Part shown: one piece after another, positions 10,339-21,440 of the stretch
Layout: every line of letters starts with the position of its first letter
How positions within the stretch are numbered: position 1 is the first letter of the stretch
NCBI GenBank assembly: GCA_029168955.1
Contig: JAPDOI010000288.1
Span: 682,001-746,000, forward strand
DNA from: Aplectana chamaeleonis
Lineage: Eukaryota; Nematoda; Chromadorea; Rhabditida; Cosmocercidae
DNA: 64,000 nucleotides
Direction of reading: 5' to 3'
Program-made: the position numbers and the translations under genes
The notes under the pieces: model-generated
What the model was told of the DNA's origin: nothing
The model's database searches: none
What the model saw: the letters and a program-made list of their open reading frames with translations, nothing else

Positions 10339-10418
10339 AAATTCAAATCGGGCTGGCGTGGCGGTTTAAATCTCAATCTCTGAGGATTAAACCGCCACGC
10401 CAGCCGCGGTTTGAATTT
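10339..10418. repeat. Short perfect-type hairpin
   Basis: The left arm (about 10339-10372, core GGCTGGCGTGGCGGTTTAA) and right arm (10385-10418) are near-perfect inverted repeats around a loop of about 12 bases. It resembles the remains of a fold-back element. No ORF is associated. Confidence 0.75.
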
Positions 10419-11559
10419 GATCGTCTTTTCTTGAGGACACAAGCCACGGACCTAACTTTACACATCGTAGTTTCCCTCACTACAGAAAATTCATGTTAGC
10501 TCAAGTTCGTATATTTCGTCATTTTTCAGAGCATTCCTGATTTTCTGCTTGCTTACGGCACGAGCACGATAAGGACACAACTTAACGCGAGCAAGAGAGA
10601 AGGATCCAGCGTTTTTCGATTTCTATTTTTGATTTTCCCTCATCTTCTGTACTCGTTGTGTCATAGTGAAATTGTGAGGCCTTGTCAAATTTTCAATTGC
10701 TTCTTTTTCAACACAGATGTCGTTATTCTATTGCAAAGAGCAAGTCAGAACTACGCTCTCCGAGGCTCATCAGTAGGATAAAGACTAAATAAAGAACAAT
10801 TCAAGTTTAAAGCCCTTTTTAAAATTTTTACTGTGAGAATTGTCAGACTTTTTTTCAGAACCTGGGGAGACTTGAACCTTTTTAAAACCCTTCGAAAATT
10901 TAGACCTTTAAGCGGGGGGGGGGACGCGGCTTCATGGAGGTTCTGGACAACGTTCTGCCTGACCCTGGATCTCCAGCCCTCGCACTGCGATCTATTTCTA
11001 CATGTTCTGTACTGACCCAAAACAACACAGGATATCGTCAATCACTGGATGGGGGGAAGCCGTGACGCTGCTTGGCGGGAAAACTGCGCGCGTAAAAACA
11101 AATGGAGGATAGTTCTTGATCGAATGATTTCGCGCCAGATCGCTGAGCGCGGCTTCCTTCTAGGAAGACACTAGCGACATTCGCTTGGTGATGTTCTGCT
11201 CTCATTTGAGTCTGCAGCTTATGGATAAGACCGTAGTTAGCTCATGGTTATTAGCAATGTTTACTTCTGGAATAGGCCTATTCTGGTTACTAGATATAAA
11301 CTCTAACTTACGATTGGTGTTTAATTTAGATCCATCTCTGTAGATTTGGCCATCTTTTATGCGCCATACGCGTCCCTCGGTTTCTAAACGAAGTAATCAC
11401 AATGTAAAAAGATTGGATGGTCGTCAGCGGGAGCCAACAAGAACAAATAAGAGGGAAGGACGGTGTCGACCAATACCAGTCCTTAAGTTAGATCGTTTTT
11501 CTGTGGGATGGTACTCTCCAATAACAAGTCAGCATCTTACCACGTTATTTGGAGCAGCT
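10419..11559. other. Non-coding stretch
   Basis: No gene, RNA or repeat that I can support. A run of ten G lies at 10914-10923. Confidence 0.4.
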
Positions 11560-11795
11560 CTAGCGTGTATTGGATACACTTCCTCTCCGCACTGCAGTTC
11601 AGTCCGCAAAGAGCACACTGATTGCGAAAGCGTGCTGCGGCGCGGTTGCGAGTATCCTCAGACAGGGATCCACCGCCCGGGTGATCCCACATCCCTGTCT
11701 GAGGGTACCCGCAACCGCGCCGCAGCACGCCCTCGCAATCAGCGTGCACTTTGCGGGCTGAACGGCATTGCGGAGATGAATTGTACGTGTCGATT
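11560..11795. mobile_element. Fold-back MITE-like element, copy 1
   Basis: The arms of about 71 bp (11598-11668 and 11692-11762) are strongly self-complementary, for example TGCTGCGGCGCGGTTGCGAG at left against CGCAACCGCGCCGCAGCACG at right. Weaker pairing extends to about 11560 and 11795. A related copy is at 15598-15832. There is no coding capacity, and the open frames across it are palindrome artefacts. Confidence 0.75.
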
Positions 11796-12474
11796 GGTGT
11801 TCGGCGAGATATCATTGGGCACGGGATATAAATTCACTTAAAGTCAGTCCGAATAAGACTGTCCGTCTTGGAGGTCGGCGTGCGTGTTGAGCGGCAGTCG
11901 CAGAGGCATTTTCCGGATGAGCCTTTCCGCGACTCGGATATAGCTTAGTAGAATATTATTCGTCATTCGTCTGATATTCCTGATAATCGATTCACAGGTC
12001 CGAAAAATGCCTTCGCGAAGTCCAAGCAACACGCTCGCGGGCCGCGTGGGCGGCAGTATCACTCTGAAAGACCTAACATCAACTTCACGATAATATCTAT
12101 ATCATAATATCAATCAGTACAAATACATCAATTTTTCCAAACATCCAGGTGGGTTGATGGAGAACATCATCCCTGATCTTCTCGCCCTCTTCACTGATTG
12201 ACGCCTCAAGACCAGCACACAGAAGATTGGAATTTGATCAGCTCAGCGTCCGCTCGCAATGGGTCGATGAAGGAAATGTCACGTTAAAGATTAGCTATCT
12301 ATATATCTAACACTTCCTGAGGTGTATGTAAAAAGAGCCAGATAACAAAATCATCAAGGGGATACTCATCTGCGCATTTCCCAGTTCATGAGAGAAGCAG
12401 AGATGTTACTTCTCCACTTTGCGTAGGACTACTACTCGGACGTTGGCCTCGGTCGGCCTCATGCGATGTTTTCA
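11796..12474. other. Non-coding stretch
   Basis: No feature that I can support. The sequence up to about 12060 is moderately GC-rich and the rest is AT-rich. Confidence 0.35.
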
Positions 12475-12478
12475 TTAA

Positions 12479-12938
12479 AGGCAGCATATACGCTCGTAAA
12501 CGTGGTTGGGATAACAATGTGAATCGAACCGTATGGCTTACAACATAATGCCTACGCATTTTGAAGTTTCAAAAATGACCCACAATGCCGCTACATAAGT
12601 TAGAAGTTGACCCCGCCCTGTATTTTCACGCCCCTTGTATTTGACCTTTTCCTCCAACGCAGGGTTTCTGGGCCATCTTCGCGTCAGTGACGTGTCTGGT
12701 TCACTTGTTAGGCAACCTAGCAACAGTACCAACGGTGAATATGACCCAGCAACCTTGCGTTGCAGGAAAAGGGCAAATACAGGGGGCGTGAAAATACAGG
12801 GTGGGGCCAACTTCTAACTCATGTAGCGGCATTGTGGGTCGTTTTTGACACTTCAAAATGCGTAGGCGTTGTAATCTGGGCCATACCATTCTATTTCCGT
12901 AGTTATCTCAATCACGTTCACGAGCATGTATGCTGCCT
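12479..12938. mobile_element. 460-bp fold-back element flanked by TTAA
   Basis: The element begins AGGCAGCATA and ends TATGCTGCCT, with an exact TTAA on both sides (12475-12478 and 12939-12942). The halves are inverted repeats along most of their length (for example CCTACGCATTTTGAAGT at about 12551 and its complement at about 12868). TTAA target duplications point to piggyBac-type or other TTAA-specific transposition. It has no transposase, so it would need one in trans. Confidence 0.8.
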
Positions 12939-12942
12939 TTAA

Positions 12943-13270
12943 ATGACCGCAAAAAATTTTCACCAGAAAAAAAGCAAATTAATAGAATTTTGTTCTACGA
13001 CGCACATAATCGAATAGAAATTTGAGCTTAGAGTACCCTGTTGGGCAAAATGTGAGGCCACTTCAGTTTTTTTTTCTTACGAACAATTTTGTTTGTATCT
13101 TAACACTGACCGAAATGTATTGAAAACACGACGAGAAGAACTTCCGATATAGTCCATAATTGGCGATGGTAGTCTGACTAAACATGACTGAGCAAATGTA
13201 GGTCAATTTTCTCGGTGCAATCGGCTCAACAAACAGGATTATTGCGGCTCAGGTGGGACTAGGCTTCCCA
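12943..13270. other. Non-coding stretch
   Basis: AT-rich sequence with no supportable feature. Confidence 0.35.
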
Positions 13271-13555
13271 TTTATATACTCTGTTTATCTTGAATTGCAC
13301 AAAACACGGTCCGCCAATAGTTCTCTAATTGGCCCTCTAGTACCGTAGTGTACGTCCACGACGCGTTCTCGGCAGACCCGGGTGTGCACCCGGTGTGCAG
13401 AGCGATCGATTCGTCAACGCCGTCACTCGGCCACCGGGTGCACACCCGGGTCTGCCGAGAACGCGTCGTGGACGTACACTACGGTACTAGCGGGCCAATT
13501 AGAGGACTATTGGCGGACCGTGTTTTGTGCAATTCAAGATAAATAGAGTATAAAA
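13271..13555. mobile_element. Long palindromic fold-back element
   Basis: The two arms are each about 125 bp, from TTTATATACTCTGTTTATC at left to GATAAATAGAGTATAAA at right. They meet around a loop of about 35 bases near 13402-13437. The centre contains GGCAGACCCGGGTGTGCACC and its complement. Pairing is nearly perfect, so the RNA or single strand would form a very stable hairpin. No coding content. Confidence 0.8.
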
Positions 13556-15597
13556 ATCTTTTCGTAGTGTCTGTAAACACACCGCAGCCCTAGAAATCTG
13601 CCTGCTTGGAAGAGTTCCGGAAAAGGGGGGGGGGCGCCTCCTGTAAGAGCACGATGTTGCGCAGCACCCTCGGCGGAATCCGAGTTTTAATGTGTAAAGA
13701 TGGACTGCGTATGCAATTGGAATCGAATCATTTCTCCTTTTCAGAGAAGTAACAAAACCTAACAACACACCTAACTGATTGACAGAAATCGTTAGAGTAA
13801 AACTGGTTGAGCAAACATAAACCCAAAGTGGAAGAAGATTAGACTAAAGACTTCTATCAATGCTGCAAAGAATCCAATCCTTTTCTGGACTCGAACTCAT
13901 AGGAGCATGATACAGTTCAGACGATGTCTGTCGATCAGTCTGGAGTTGGGTGAAAATTGTCGCTTCTCTCGCAAGTATTAGCATAGATTCTAACCGCGAA
14001 TCTTAACACTGGAGGGTACGAACTGCATAACTTCATGATTCTTACGGAAACGCACATTATTCAGTTTCGCTACGCTGCGGCTACGGCTGGAGGATTTTCC
14101 TAAACCACAAGTAATGCTTTTGCGGCCGCATGCTTGCAGTTCCCTTGAACATGGGTTGATACATGGAAATATGCTTCTTAGCGGAATCCTAGTCATCCAA
14201 TTTTTCGAGTTGCTTCCACCGAAAGTATGGGTTGACTTTGTTCAATGAAGGAGATCCGATATGTCAACGACAGTCCTCTAACAAAACCCGAAATTCTTCC
14301 TGGAGTGTGTCCGAATGAGACTGGCCGACCAACTGTAAAAGAGGAGTGCTAAAGTGGCTTATTGATGTGGGCGCCCCAGGGTGGCTTTCTCCTATCAACC
14401 GTTTATTCAGAAGGACCGAGAGCTCGCTTTGGCGGGTATGGGGTGGGTCTACTTCACAATTCTGTGGAAATCTCAGATTTCGCCCTTGAGCTTGGACTGC
14501 GCCTTTAAGAGTTGCGTCAGTTATACTTAAGAAAGTAAATTGTGTCCGAATGAGACTGGCCAACCATGCGGCTGGCGTACGGGGCAGGCGGCTGTCGTGT
14601 GCGCCGCTCTCGGACGAGCATGCGAAGCAGCGAGCCTTCCCCCGCAGCCACTCACTGGAAGCGGGGCCGGCATCGGCGGTCAGCAGGCAATCAATCAGTT
14701 CTGCGTACATCAGTTCGAGTCTCAATCGAACACACTTTTTGATATCTCCAATCTATTTGCCTCCAACTTTTAGTCAGAAAAGTTGATCAGCAGAACGAAG
14801 CAGAGTTGTTACTACTATTTAAAACCATATTGTAAGACTGCGTTTCCAGAATCTGGGATCAATTCGCGTAGACATTGCCCTCCCAAATACTAGAGACTTT
14901 CGACAAGGGAGTCTTGCTGGTACGACGCGTTGCGAACGTGCTTCTGTGAGACAGGGTCCAGAAGGTGTTAACAGCTTGCCAACGAGTCGTGGGGGGGTCG
15001 TGAAAGTATTCGGGGAGAAACGAAAAGCTGGGGGGATTGTGAAAATAGCGGAAGGAAAAATATGAAATTTGTTGGGAAAAAAAGAAGCAAAAAAATTGAA
15101 GAATTTGTAGAAATATGGCTTCCGCAAAGCAAGAAAGAAATAGCAACTGTTCACCATCTAAAGATGAAACAGTTCAAAGTTCATACAACTGTTTTTAATC
15201 TCTTCGTAGACGGAATTTCACTGCACTTCTTCTTAAAAAAAATACTACAAGACGTACGACCGGAATGGAAAATCAAAATTGAAATTTTAATTTCAAAAAA
15301 AGGAGCTGAATTCCACATAGCATTCCCCACAAATCGTCATAGTTTCACTCCCCAACCAGACCAAAGTACAAGAGTTTAGGCGAGGTGAGGTGGTGGAAGT
15401 TGGCAAGCCACGTTTGAGAATCGCAGGCTTTTGGATATCACTATCCAACGGGTGGCATTCTTTCAGCTATAGAATTTTGAGCCATCAAGGGTCCAGACTT
15501 TGAGGTAATGGGACCCCGCCTAAATTTGTACACAGCTTTTTCTAGCAGCCTCTGAAAATTCTGAATTGATTGTATATTAAGTTCAGTTCATCTGAGC
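13556..15597. other. Non-coding stretch with a short direct repeat and G tracts
   Basis: I find no supportable gene. A 20-bp sequence starting GTGTCCGAATGAGACTGG occurs at 14307-14326 and again at 14542-14561. G runs lie at 13625-13634 (ten) and 14991-14997 (seven). An A-rich 105-codon frame at 15062-15379 has no recognisable domain and I do not call it. Confidence 0.4.
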
Positions 15598-15832
15598 AAT
15601 GCCGTTCACTCCTCGAAGTGCACGCTGATTGCGCAAGCATGCTGCGGCGCGCTAGCAAGGATCCTCAGACAGGACTGTGAGATCACCCGGGCGGGTTTTG
15701 CCTTTGGTGCCCGGGTAATCCCACCGCCCGTGTGATCCCACATACCTGTCTGAGAATGCTCGCAACAAACGCAAAGCTTTAGCAATCAGCGTGCACATTG
15801 CGGACTGAACGCGAATGCGGAAATGAATTGTA
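15598..15832. mobile_element. Fold-back MITE-like element, copy 2
   Basis: This is a diverged relative of 11560-11795. It shares GCACGCTGATTGCG, GCTGCGGCGCG, CCTCAGACAGG and TGCGGACTGAACG, with inverted arms around a CCCGGGCGGG-rich centre. The arms are less perfect than in copy 1, suggesting greater age. Confidence 0.65.
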
Positions 15833-17708
15833 TGTATGGTGATATGGTTACCGCGCCCCTCCGGCTCGTAAAAGGCGCGAGGCCTGGAGACTGTTGCGGG
15901 AAGGATGCGAGGACTAGACGCTTCATAATACAGCTGCATCATCACTAGTTCTCGCTTATTTTTCGCCCAAGTGGAAGCGAATCACCTTGTATTGACAGAA
16001 TATATTTTCACGCATACGTAAAACACAAGGCACAGCAAAAATATATATCCACAAATTGTGTCATTCGCTAGCGATCGAGGTTCACCCACCCGTATTTCCA
16101 GCCCATTGCCCCAAGATGAGCCCGCGCATTTGGACGAATTATTTCCCGCAGCCACCTTGGAGGTTAGCTGCGAGCCTCTGTAATATATACTGGATCCGGA
16201 TATGCCGACCAAACATATACTTTGGTTTTAGCCTGAATATGTGTTTGGACTCAAAGCCCATCGCAAGATCACTCGGGTAGCCGCTGCGTCTCCACCATTA
16301 TTCAGTTATCAGCGATAAAGGTTGGCAAATTTCTTGTGTTCTTGTCGTAGGAGCGTCTCTAAAGGAGATCGTCACAGCTTTCGAAATTTTTGGGCTCGGA
16401 CTGACCACCCAGACGAGGGGAGTGGTGAGTTTTACGCGGCTTTTGCAAGCGGGCTGCTAGACCCTGGTGTGCGATTATGTGTAGAAACGATGGCATTCAT
16501 GGAGTCGAAGCAGGATCAACCCTAAACTTGATGCGAAATGAAAAGGCAGTGTTTACCACGAAAAAACATCTCAGTATTCACGACAGGTGGATTGGTGTGG
16601 GGCTACTGCACTAGTTCTGGAGAAACGGTGGCAAAGAAGCCGAGAGAGACAGGTGAAAGAGCGATCAGTCAGATTTAAAGGAGCACGTTTGTTTTCCCTC
16701 ATTATTGACAACTAGTAACGACGAAATACTGACAGGCCTTCTAATGTGTAGCGTATGCTACAATTTCTTTCATCAGTATCTGTAGTCAGCAGCGATAAAG
16801 AATCAGAAGGCCCTTCGAAATTGGATGGCTTTTTTTAGATGTTGCTCGGCCTCAATAAAAAATTTTGCTGCTTTGTTTAGTAAGACTGATACGATAGCCA
16901 TACATGCTGATAGTTCTTTTCCAAACTTTGTCTAGCCTATGGACGAGACACGACTAGTTGCGGCGATCCGTGCAGCGCTCGCGGAAGCGCCATTCAGTGG
17001 GGTTTCGAAACGGTAATCATGATTGACCGCCACTGCACCATTCCTTCACTATTGAGACACATCTAAAGCTTCGCGTTCTTTCTTTGCTGTTCCAAATTTA
17101 CTGACTTGTCCAAAATGTCTGACCACTTTGCCAGAAACCATAAAACATCAACAAAACAAAATTTGTTACGGGGCTTGACAGAAATGTTTAGCACGTCTCA
17201 GAATCCCGGAACAGATGATAAATGACGCCACGCACCCATAACTTCTTGGGCGAACAGAAATTTTCTGCCGCAAACACCAGAGCGATTTTTGTGGTAAATA
17301 TTGCCTCTATAAAACGACTTTACGACTAATGTACCGAGCTTTCCATTGTAGTGCCCATGTTGAATTCCATAACCACCTGAAAATTTATAACTGTTTCTCC
17401 ATTCAGTATTTATTTTGAACCTCCAATGAAACTGAGTAGCCTTGCAATTTTGGCACAAAATGAAGTGGATAGCGCAGGTTTGGCACAAAATGAAGTGGAT
17501 AGCGCAGGAAAATGCAAGGATTTTCGTGTTCTAGACCGAGGACAAACTCTTTAGCATCGTAATTTGGAGCGGAAGAGGTGATAACCGACTTCGACTTTCT
17601 CTAACAAAAATATGTATACCGAAGAAAAGGGCTACAACAGCGAGTCTTTTTCATAAAAATCATTTTCGTGGCAGAATCTCATCCTTTTCTCAGTGAAACC
17701 TGTTTGGG
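15833..17708. other. Non-coding stretch
   Basis: No gene that I can support. At 16547 the sequence AAGGCAGTGTTTACC resembles the end of the AGGCAGTG-type MITEs seen elsewhere, but I could not find its partner. Confidence 0.4.
17449..17508. repeat. 30-bp exact tandem duplication
   Basis: A 30-bp unit beginning TTTGGCACAAAATGAAG occurs twice in direct succession (17449-17478, 17479-17508) without a mismatch. This is a very recent slippage or repair duplication, or an assembly artefact. Confidence 0.9.
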
Positions 17709-17966
17709 AGCGGCATGCACGATCGCCAGTGTTACGAAGGGGTTGGGGCAGGGATAAGGGCGTTAGCGCTCTTGATGATTCTCCTGAGTGTGCTGGAGAT
17801 ATGCAGATTAATAGTGTCTCAGCGAGGTATCCGCTGCCCAATCCTTCTGGTTGGGGTTGGCGAGAGAACGATTCATCAATTTCGCACACAGCTCATCAAA
17901 CGCGCCGGATTCAGAATCCCAGTCCCAACCTTTTCGTTACATTCGCGATCGTGCATGCCGCCCCGG
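17709..17966. repeat. Fold-back repeat related to the 2.5-kb element
   Basis: The left end (GCGGCATGCACGATCGC, then GTGTTACGAAGGGGTTGGGG) is inverted at the right end (CCCAACCTTTTCGTTAC, then GCGATCGTGCATGCCGC, about 17928-17966). It shares its G-rich head with sequences near 2455 and 18456. Confidence 0.65.
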
Positions 17967-18010
17967 AGAGCAGTGACAGTGAGTGCCAGGTTTTCAATAC
18001 ACCTGTTTAC

Positions 18011-18825
18011 AGGCAGTGTTCACGATGAATGTCACATCCGAGTTTGACTCAAAAATGAGGTTGTTTGGTGGTGGGTAACGAATAGTGAAGAGACAGTCAG
18101 GGAAAGCGCTGAGAATGAGCTAAAATAGCGGGTGCGAGCGTACGCACAGGCTCTAAAACTGCGAAATTCTCATGGTTCCTATGCGGCTGGTGCGGAGCGG
18201 AGGTAAGAGGCAGCGAAAGAGCGTGAGGCAGACGTAGGCCGCAGCATCGCGCGCCCCGCGCGTGCCATGGCTGATGAGAATCGCCGACGAGTTAACGCGT
18301 CCTGTTAGTTTTCGCAGGCGCGCTCTAAAGACGAAGTTGATCCAGCTCAACGTGGAGAAGTTTTTTGTTAATTTCCTGTCGAAAACGTCCGTGGCGCCAG
18401 AAGCTTGTTAAAATGGGGGCGGGACGGGCTAAGCAGGGACGGTATCTACGTATGCGAGTGTTACGAAAGGGTTGGGGAGTCGGCGCGTTTGATGATGGAA
18501 GTGCGAGGAAGATCACTTAAAACTCGTTTCTTCGTTAACTCTACCTAGGGGGTAGGGCATCCGAGACCCCGCTTAGACACCATCGATCCATGATCTCCTG
18601 CCCTACTCCTGCAATCATAGAACGCGCCGACGCCCCTAACCCTGCCTCAACCTCTTCATAATACTCGTGCCGGCCCAGCCGTACTGGGTTAACGAAATCT
18701 TCACTTCGTAGCCAGTTTAATCGATTTCTGGCCTGCTTCCGCTCGTTTCTTCGACTCTGTCCTCTCCAGCATCTGCCAGCGTAGGATTTCATAGTTAAAA
18801 CGAGATTTATCGTGAACACTGTCTT
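18011..18825. mobile_element. MITE-like element with about 20-bp terminal inverted repeats
   Basis: The left end is AGGCAGTGTTCACGATGAAT and the right end, read in reverse complement, is AGACAGTGTTCACGATAAAT. The 0.8-kb interior is non-coding and includes another copy of the GAGTGTTACGAAAGGGTTGG motif (about 18456). The ends resemble the AGGCAGTG family, but the flanks are not a clear TTAA. Confidence 0.55.
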
Positions 18826-18971
18826 TGGGGCATTGGGGTCGCTAGCAAAACATCTCCAATCTTTCTCGGTTTATCCAGAAAACCGAGAGTGCCTGAGGTG
18901 TTTCACCAAGTTTAAGATCCCAGAGCGCACCCTAAAAAATGTAAGACAACTTAAGGACGGCTGTGGGGTCA

Positions 18972-19827
18972 TGTGCACAAAAGTGCACCAGACATAATTA
19001 ATGGAATATATGTTGTTTGTTATATTATATGAATTTCTCTTATTATCCATGATAATATGTGTATTTTCTGTGATTACTCATGATATGCTATATATTATTT
19101 GTGATCATTCATTATTTGTAATCATTCATGATACTCACTAAAAGTAATCTTATGGTAATCAGCCTATGAACCTATAGTAGTAGTTTATCACGTCCTTAGA
19201 GAAGCTTTACAATATAGCCCCTTGTTTCCTATCCTTAGGTTCCGCTTATTCGCTCATTTAGCTGTATGTTTCTCTGAGCCCTCTAACTCTAGAGTGATTT
19301 CGCAAGGGTCCCGACCCATGTACAGTAGCCCTTGAGACCACTAGGAATCGGTTTTACCATTTATTCTGCGTTGTGATATTCTGCGTTGTGTATAGTGCCT
19401 TCGGGTCAATAAAGAAGATCTGCAGTACTCGAGGTGTGTCATCGGACGGAGGCTGAGTCCTGTATGGTTTCCGTTTTCATTCTAGTCTGACTCATTGCCC
19501 AGACGGCGGCCGTGCGGGGTTGGCGGCCTCACTGGAGAATGGGGTTTCGATTCGCGCGGAGTGATCTACCGTCGCAGCCCCGTCTATTCATCAGACTAAA
19601 ATGATTGCGCGAACTCTATATTTCTTCCGCTGTAGCCTCACTGACCAGAAAGAAGAAATCGCCATCAAGCCACGAGCAAAGGTTACCTGGCAGCCAGCCA
19701 GAAAGAAGAACTCAAGCCGGCAATAGCCGAAAGAAGACCCATCTCACCTGGCCAACAGCCAAAGGAAGACGGCTATAAGAAAGGCAAGTCAGCCGTCACC
19801 CCTCACAAACTGTAGGCCTGCTGCATA
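18972..19827 (+). repeat. 5' LTR of the BEL/Pao element
   Basis: It begins TGTGCACAAAAGTGCACC and ends CTGCTGCATA. It matches 27018-27791 apart from an extra block at 19466-19619 and a 58-bp block present only in the 3' LTR (27545-27602). The LTR should hold the promoter and polyadenylation signals. AATAAAGAAG near 19410 is a possible poly(A) signal. Confidence 0.92.
19466..19619. mobile_element. Small insertion inside the 5' LTR
   Basis: About 154 bp absent from the 3' LTR, flanked by TAT on both sides. Inside, TCTAGTCTGA (19481-19490) and TCAGACTAAA (19591-19600) are imperfect inverted repeats. A stretch GGTTTCGATTCGC resembles a tRNA B-box. It could be a MITE or a tRNA-derived SINE that landed after the retrotransposon inserted. 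Confidence 0.55.
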
Positions 19828-19838
19828 TGGTGCATCGG
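19828..19838 (+). other. Primer-binding site, tRNA-Gly type
   Basis: TGGTGCATCGG follows the 5' LTR with no spacer. It is complementary to the CCA-tailed 3' end expected for a nematode tRNA-Gly(GCC), which ends CCGATGCA before CCA. This is from general knowledge of that tRNA; the match covers 11 bases. Confidence 0.75.
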
Positions 19839-19943
19839 TTATATAAGAACCTGGTAATCGATAGCTTCTTTTAACCCAGAAAGGCGGTACTCTGATTCAC
19901 TGGATCCCTCGATTCATCATCGATCGTTCCGACGCGTCCAGCA

Positions 19944-21440
19944 ATGTTAAAAATAGCCAAAAGCCGATTGACCAAGGCCCGTAACGAGCTCGAAGAAGCC
20001 ATGAGAGAGGCGCATGGCCTCCTCACACCAGTTACAAGAGCCGAAAAAATCAAGGAGCACAGAAGAGCTGAAGACATTCAGGCGTGCAATCGAATCGAAC
20101 CGAACGTGGATCCAGGCGACCAAAGAACTCGTCAACGACGCAAAGGAAAAGCTGCATGCTGAGTTCCGGAATCTGCAAGACGTTACTCAAGAAAGCGAAC
20201 TGGAAGCTTGCGAAAGCTACCTCGAGACGGCCGCGGAAGTAATGGACGATGCTGACATACTCAGCGCAAAGCTTCTTTGCAAGAAATCTGAGATCGAACT
20301 GCTCATCGCTGATCTGCAGCCAACCCCAGTTCCAGAGCGAACTGAAAGAAGATATGCAGTGATGGATCTAACCGAAAACTCGACACCTCCTGCCCAGCGA
20401 CTTGCGCCAGCAATTCCCTTACATCTACCACAATTGCAAATACCGAAATTCGCAGGAAAACGATCCGAATGGGACAATTTCTGGGCAATCTTCAATGCGA
20501 ATATCCATATTCAGTCAATTCCATCGACGCTGAAATTCAACTATTTGTGGCAGTACCTGACAGGGGAAGCTCGAGAGCTGGTATCAAAGTACCAAATCAA
20601 CGAAGAAAACTATCCATTGGCCATATCGTGTCTCCAGGCGAAGTATGCAAACGACGACACAAGGATAGAAGAACTCTTCGCTGAAATCCAGCAATGCACA
20701 CTTGAAGAAAGAACCACCACTTCGCAAATGCAGCTACTGGAAAGGATCTCAGCCATGATGAATCAATTAGCTGTCAAAGGCCAAGATGTTGATCATCGGA
20801 TACTGCTAAACACCGTCTTCAGCAAATTCAACGAAGACGTTCAAGTCAAAGCGTTGGAGAAACGCGCAGAGATGAAACCCGAGGATTGGAAATGGTCTAC
20901 AATGTACAAGGAGATCCATGGAATTCTTCAAAGGAAAGAATACGTTGAAACAACACGGATCAAAATCAACAAAATCCAGGACAACTCAAAAGCAAACCGA
21001 ACCAACCAACCAACGTCTCCAAAACCGCATGCATTTACTGCAAGCGACTCAATCATCAGTCCACAGACTGTCGCACTGTTCCCGAGATGGAAAGACTGTC
21101 GTTTCTCTCTACAAACAAGCTCTGCCGAAACTGTGGAAAACCAAATCACTTCGCAGAAGCATGCCGGAGCCAAGGATGCACGAGATGCGGGAAGAAACAT
21201 CACATCTCCATCTGCAACATCCTGAGCCGCAGCTCAAACGAAGCTCTAGTTCAAGGAAATCGTCAAGCAATGACGAAAAGAAGCCAGCCTACAGTTCCAA
21301 AAGAAGCAGTCCAGGGGCATAAGATTATGCCACCAAAGAAGAAGGCAACGAATGCTTCGACAGCTCACCAGAATGCGGTCACTCTGGACCAGGATGACGA
21401 GCATGTGGATTCCGAAGAAGGAGACAACAGTGAACCACGT
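19944..21440 (+). pseudogene. BEL/Pao gag (capsid-like and nucleocapsid), frame-disrupted
   Basis: The first ATG (19944) opens a coiled-coil-like frame, which shifts near 20040 into the main frame that is open to 21225. The middle has the Pao gag signature LPQLQIPKFAGKRSEWDNF at about 20425-20482 (the usual 'L P.F.G....W..F' motif), followed by a helical capsid-like region. The nucleocapsid is in yet another frame, from about 21030, with three zinc knuckles: CIYCKRLNHQSTDC, CRNCGKPNHFAEAC and the shorter CTRCGKKHHISIC. Gag packages the RNA in the virus-like particle. The frame changes could be mutations or consensus errors. Confidence 0.85.

Noticed and set aside
11359..11841. 160-codon plus-strand frame and its minus-strand partner
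   Set aside because: Both run through the fold-back element at 11560-11795; the two strands give similar peptides because the DNA is palindromic.
15062..15379. 105-codon A-rich frame
   Set aside because: Lys-rich and without a domain, in low-complexity sequence; the opposite strand is also open over part of it. Chance frame most likely.
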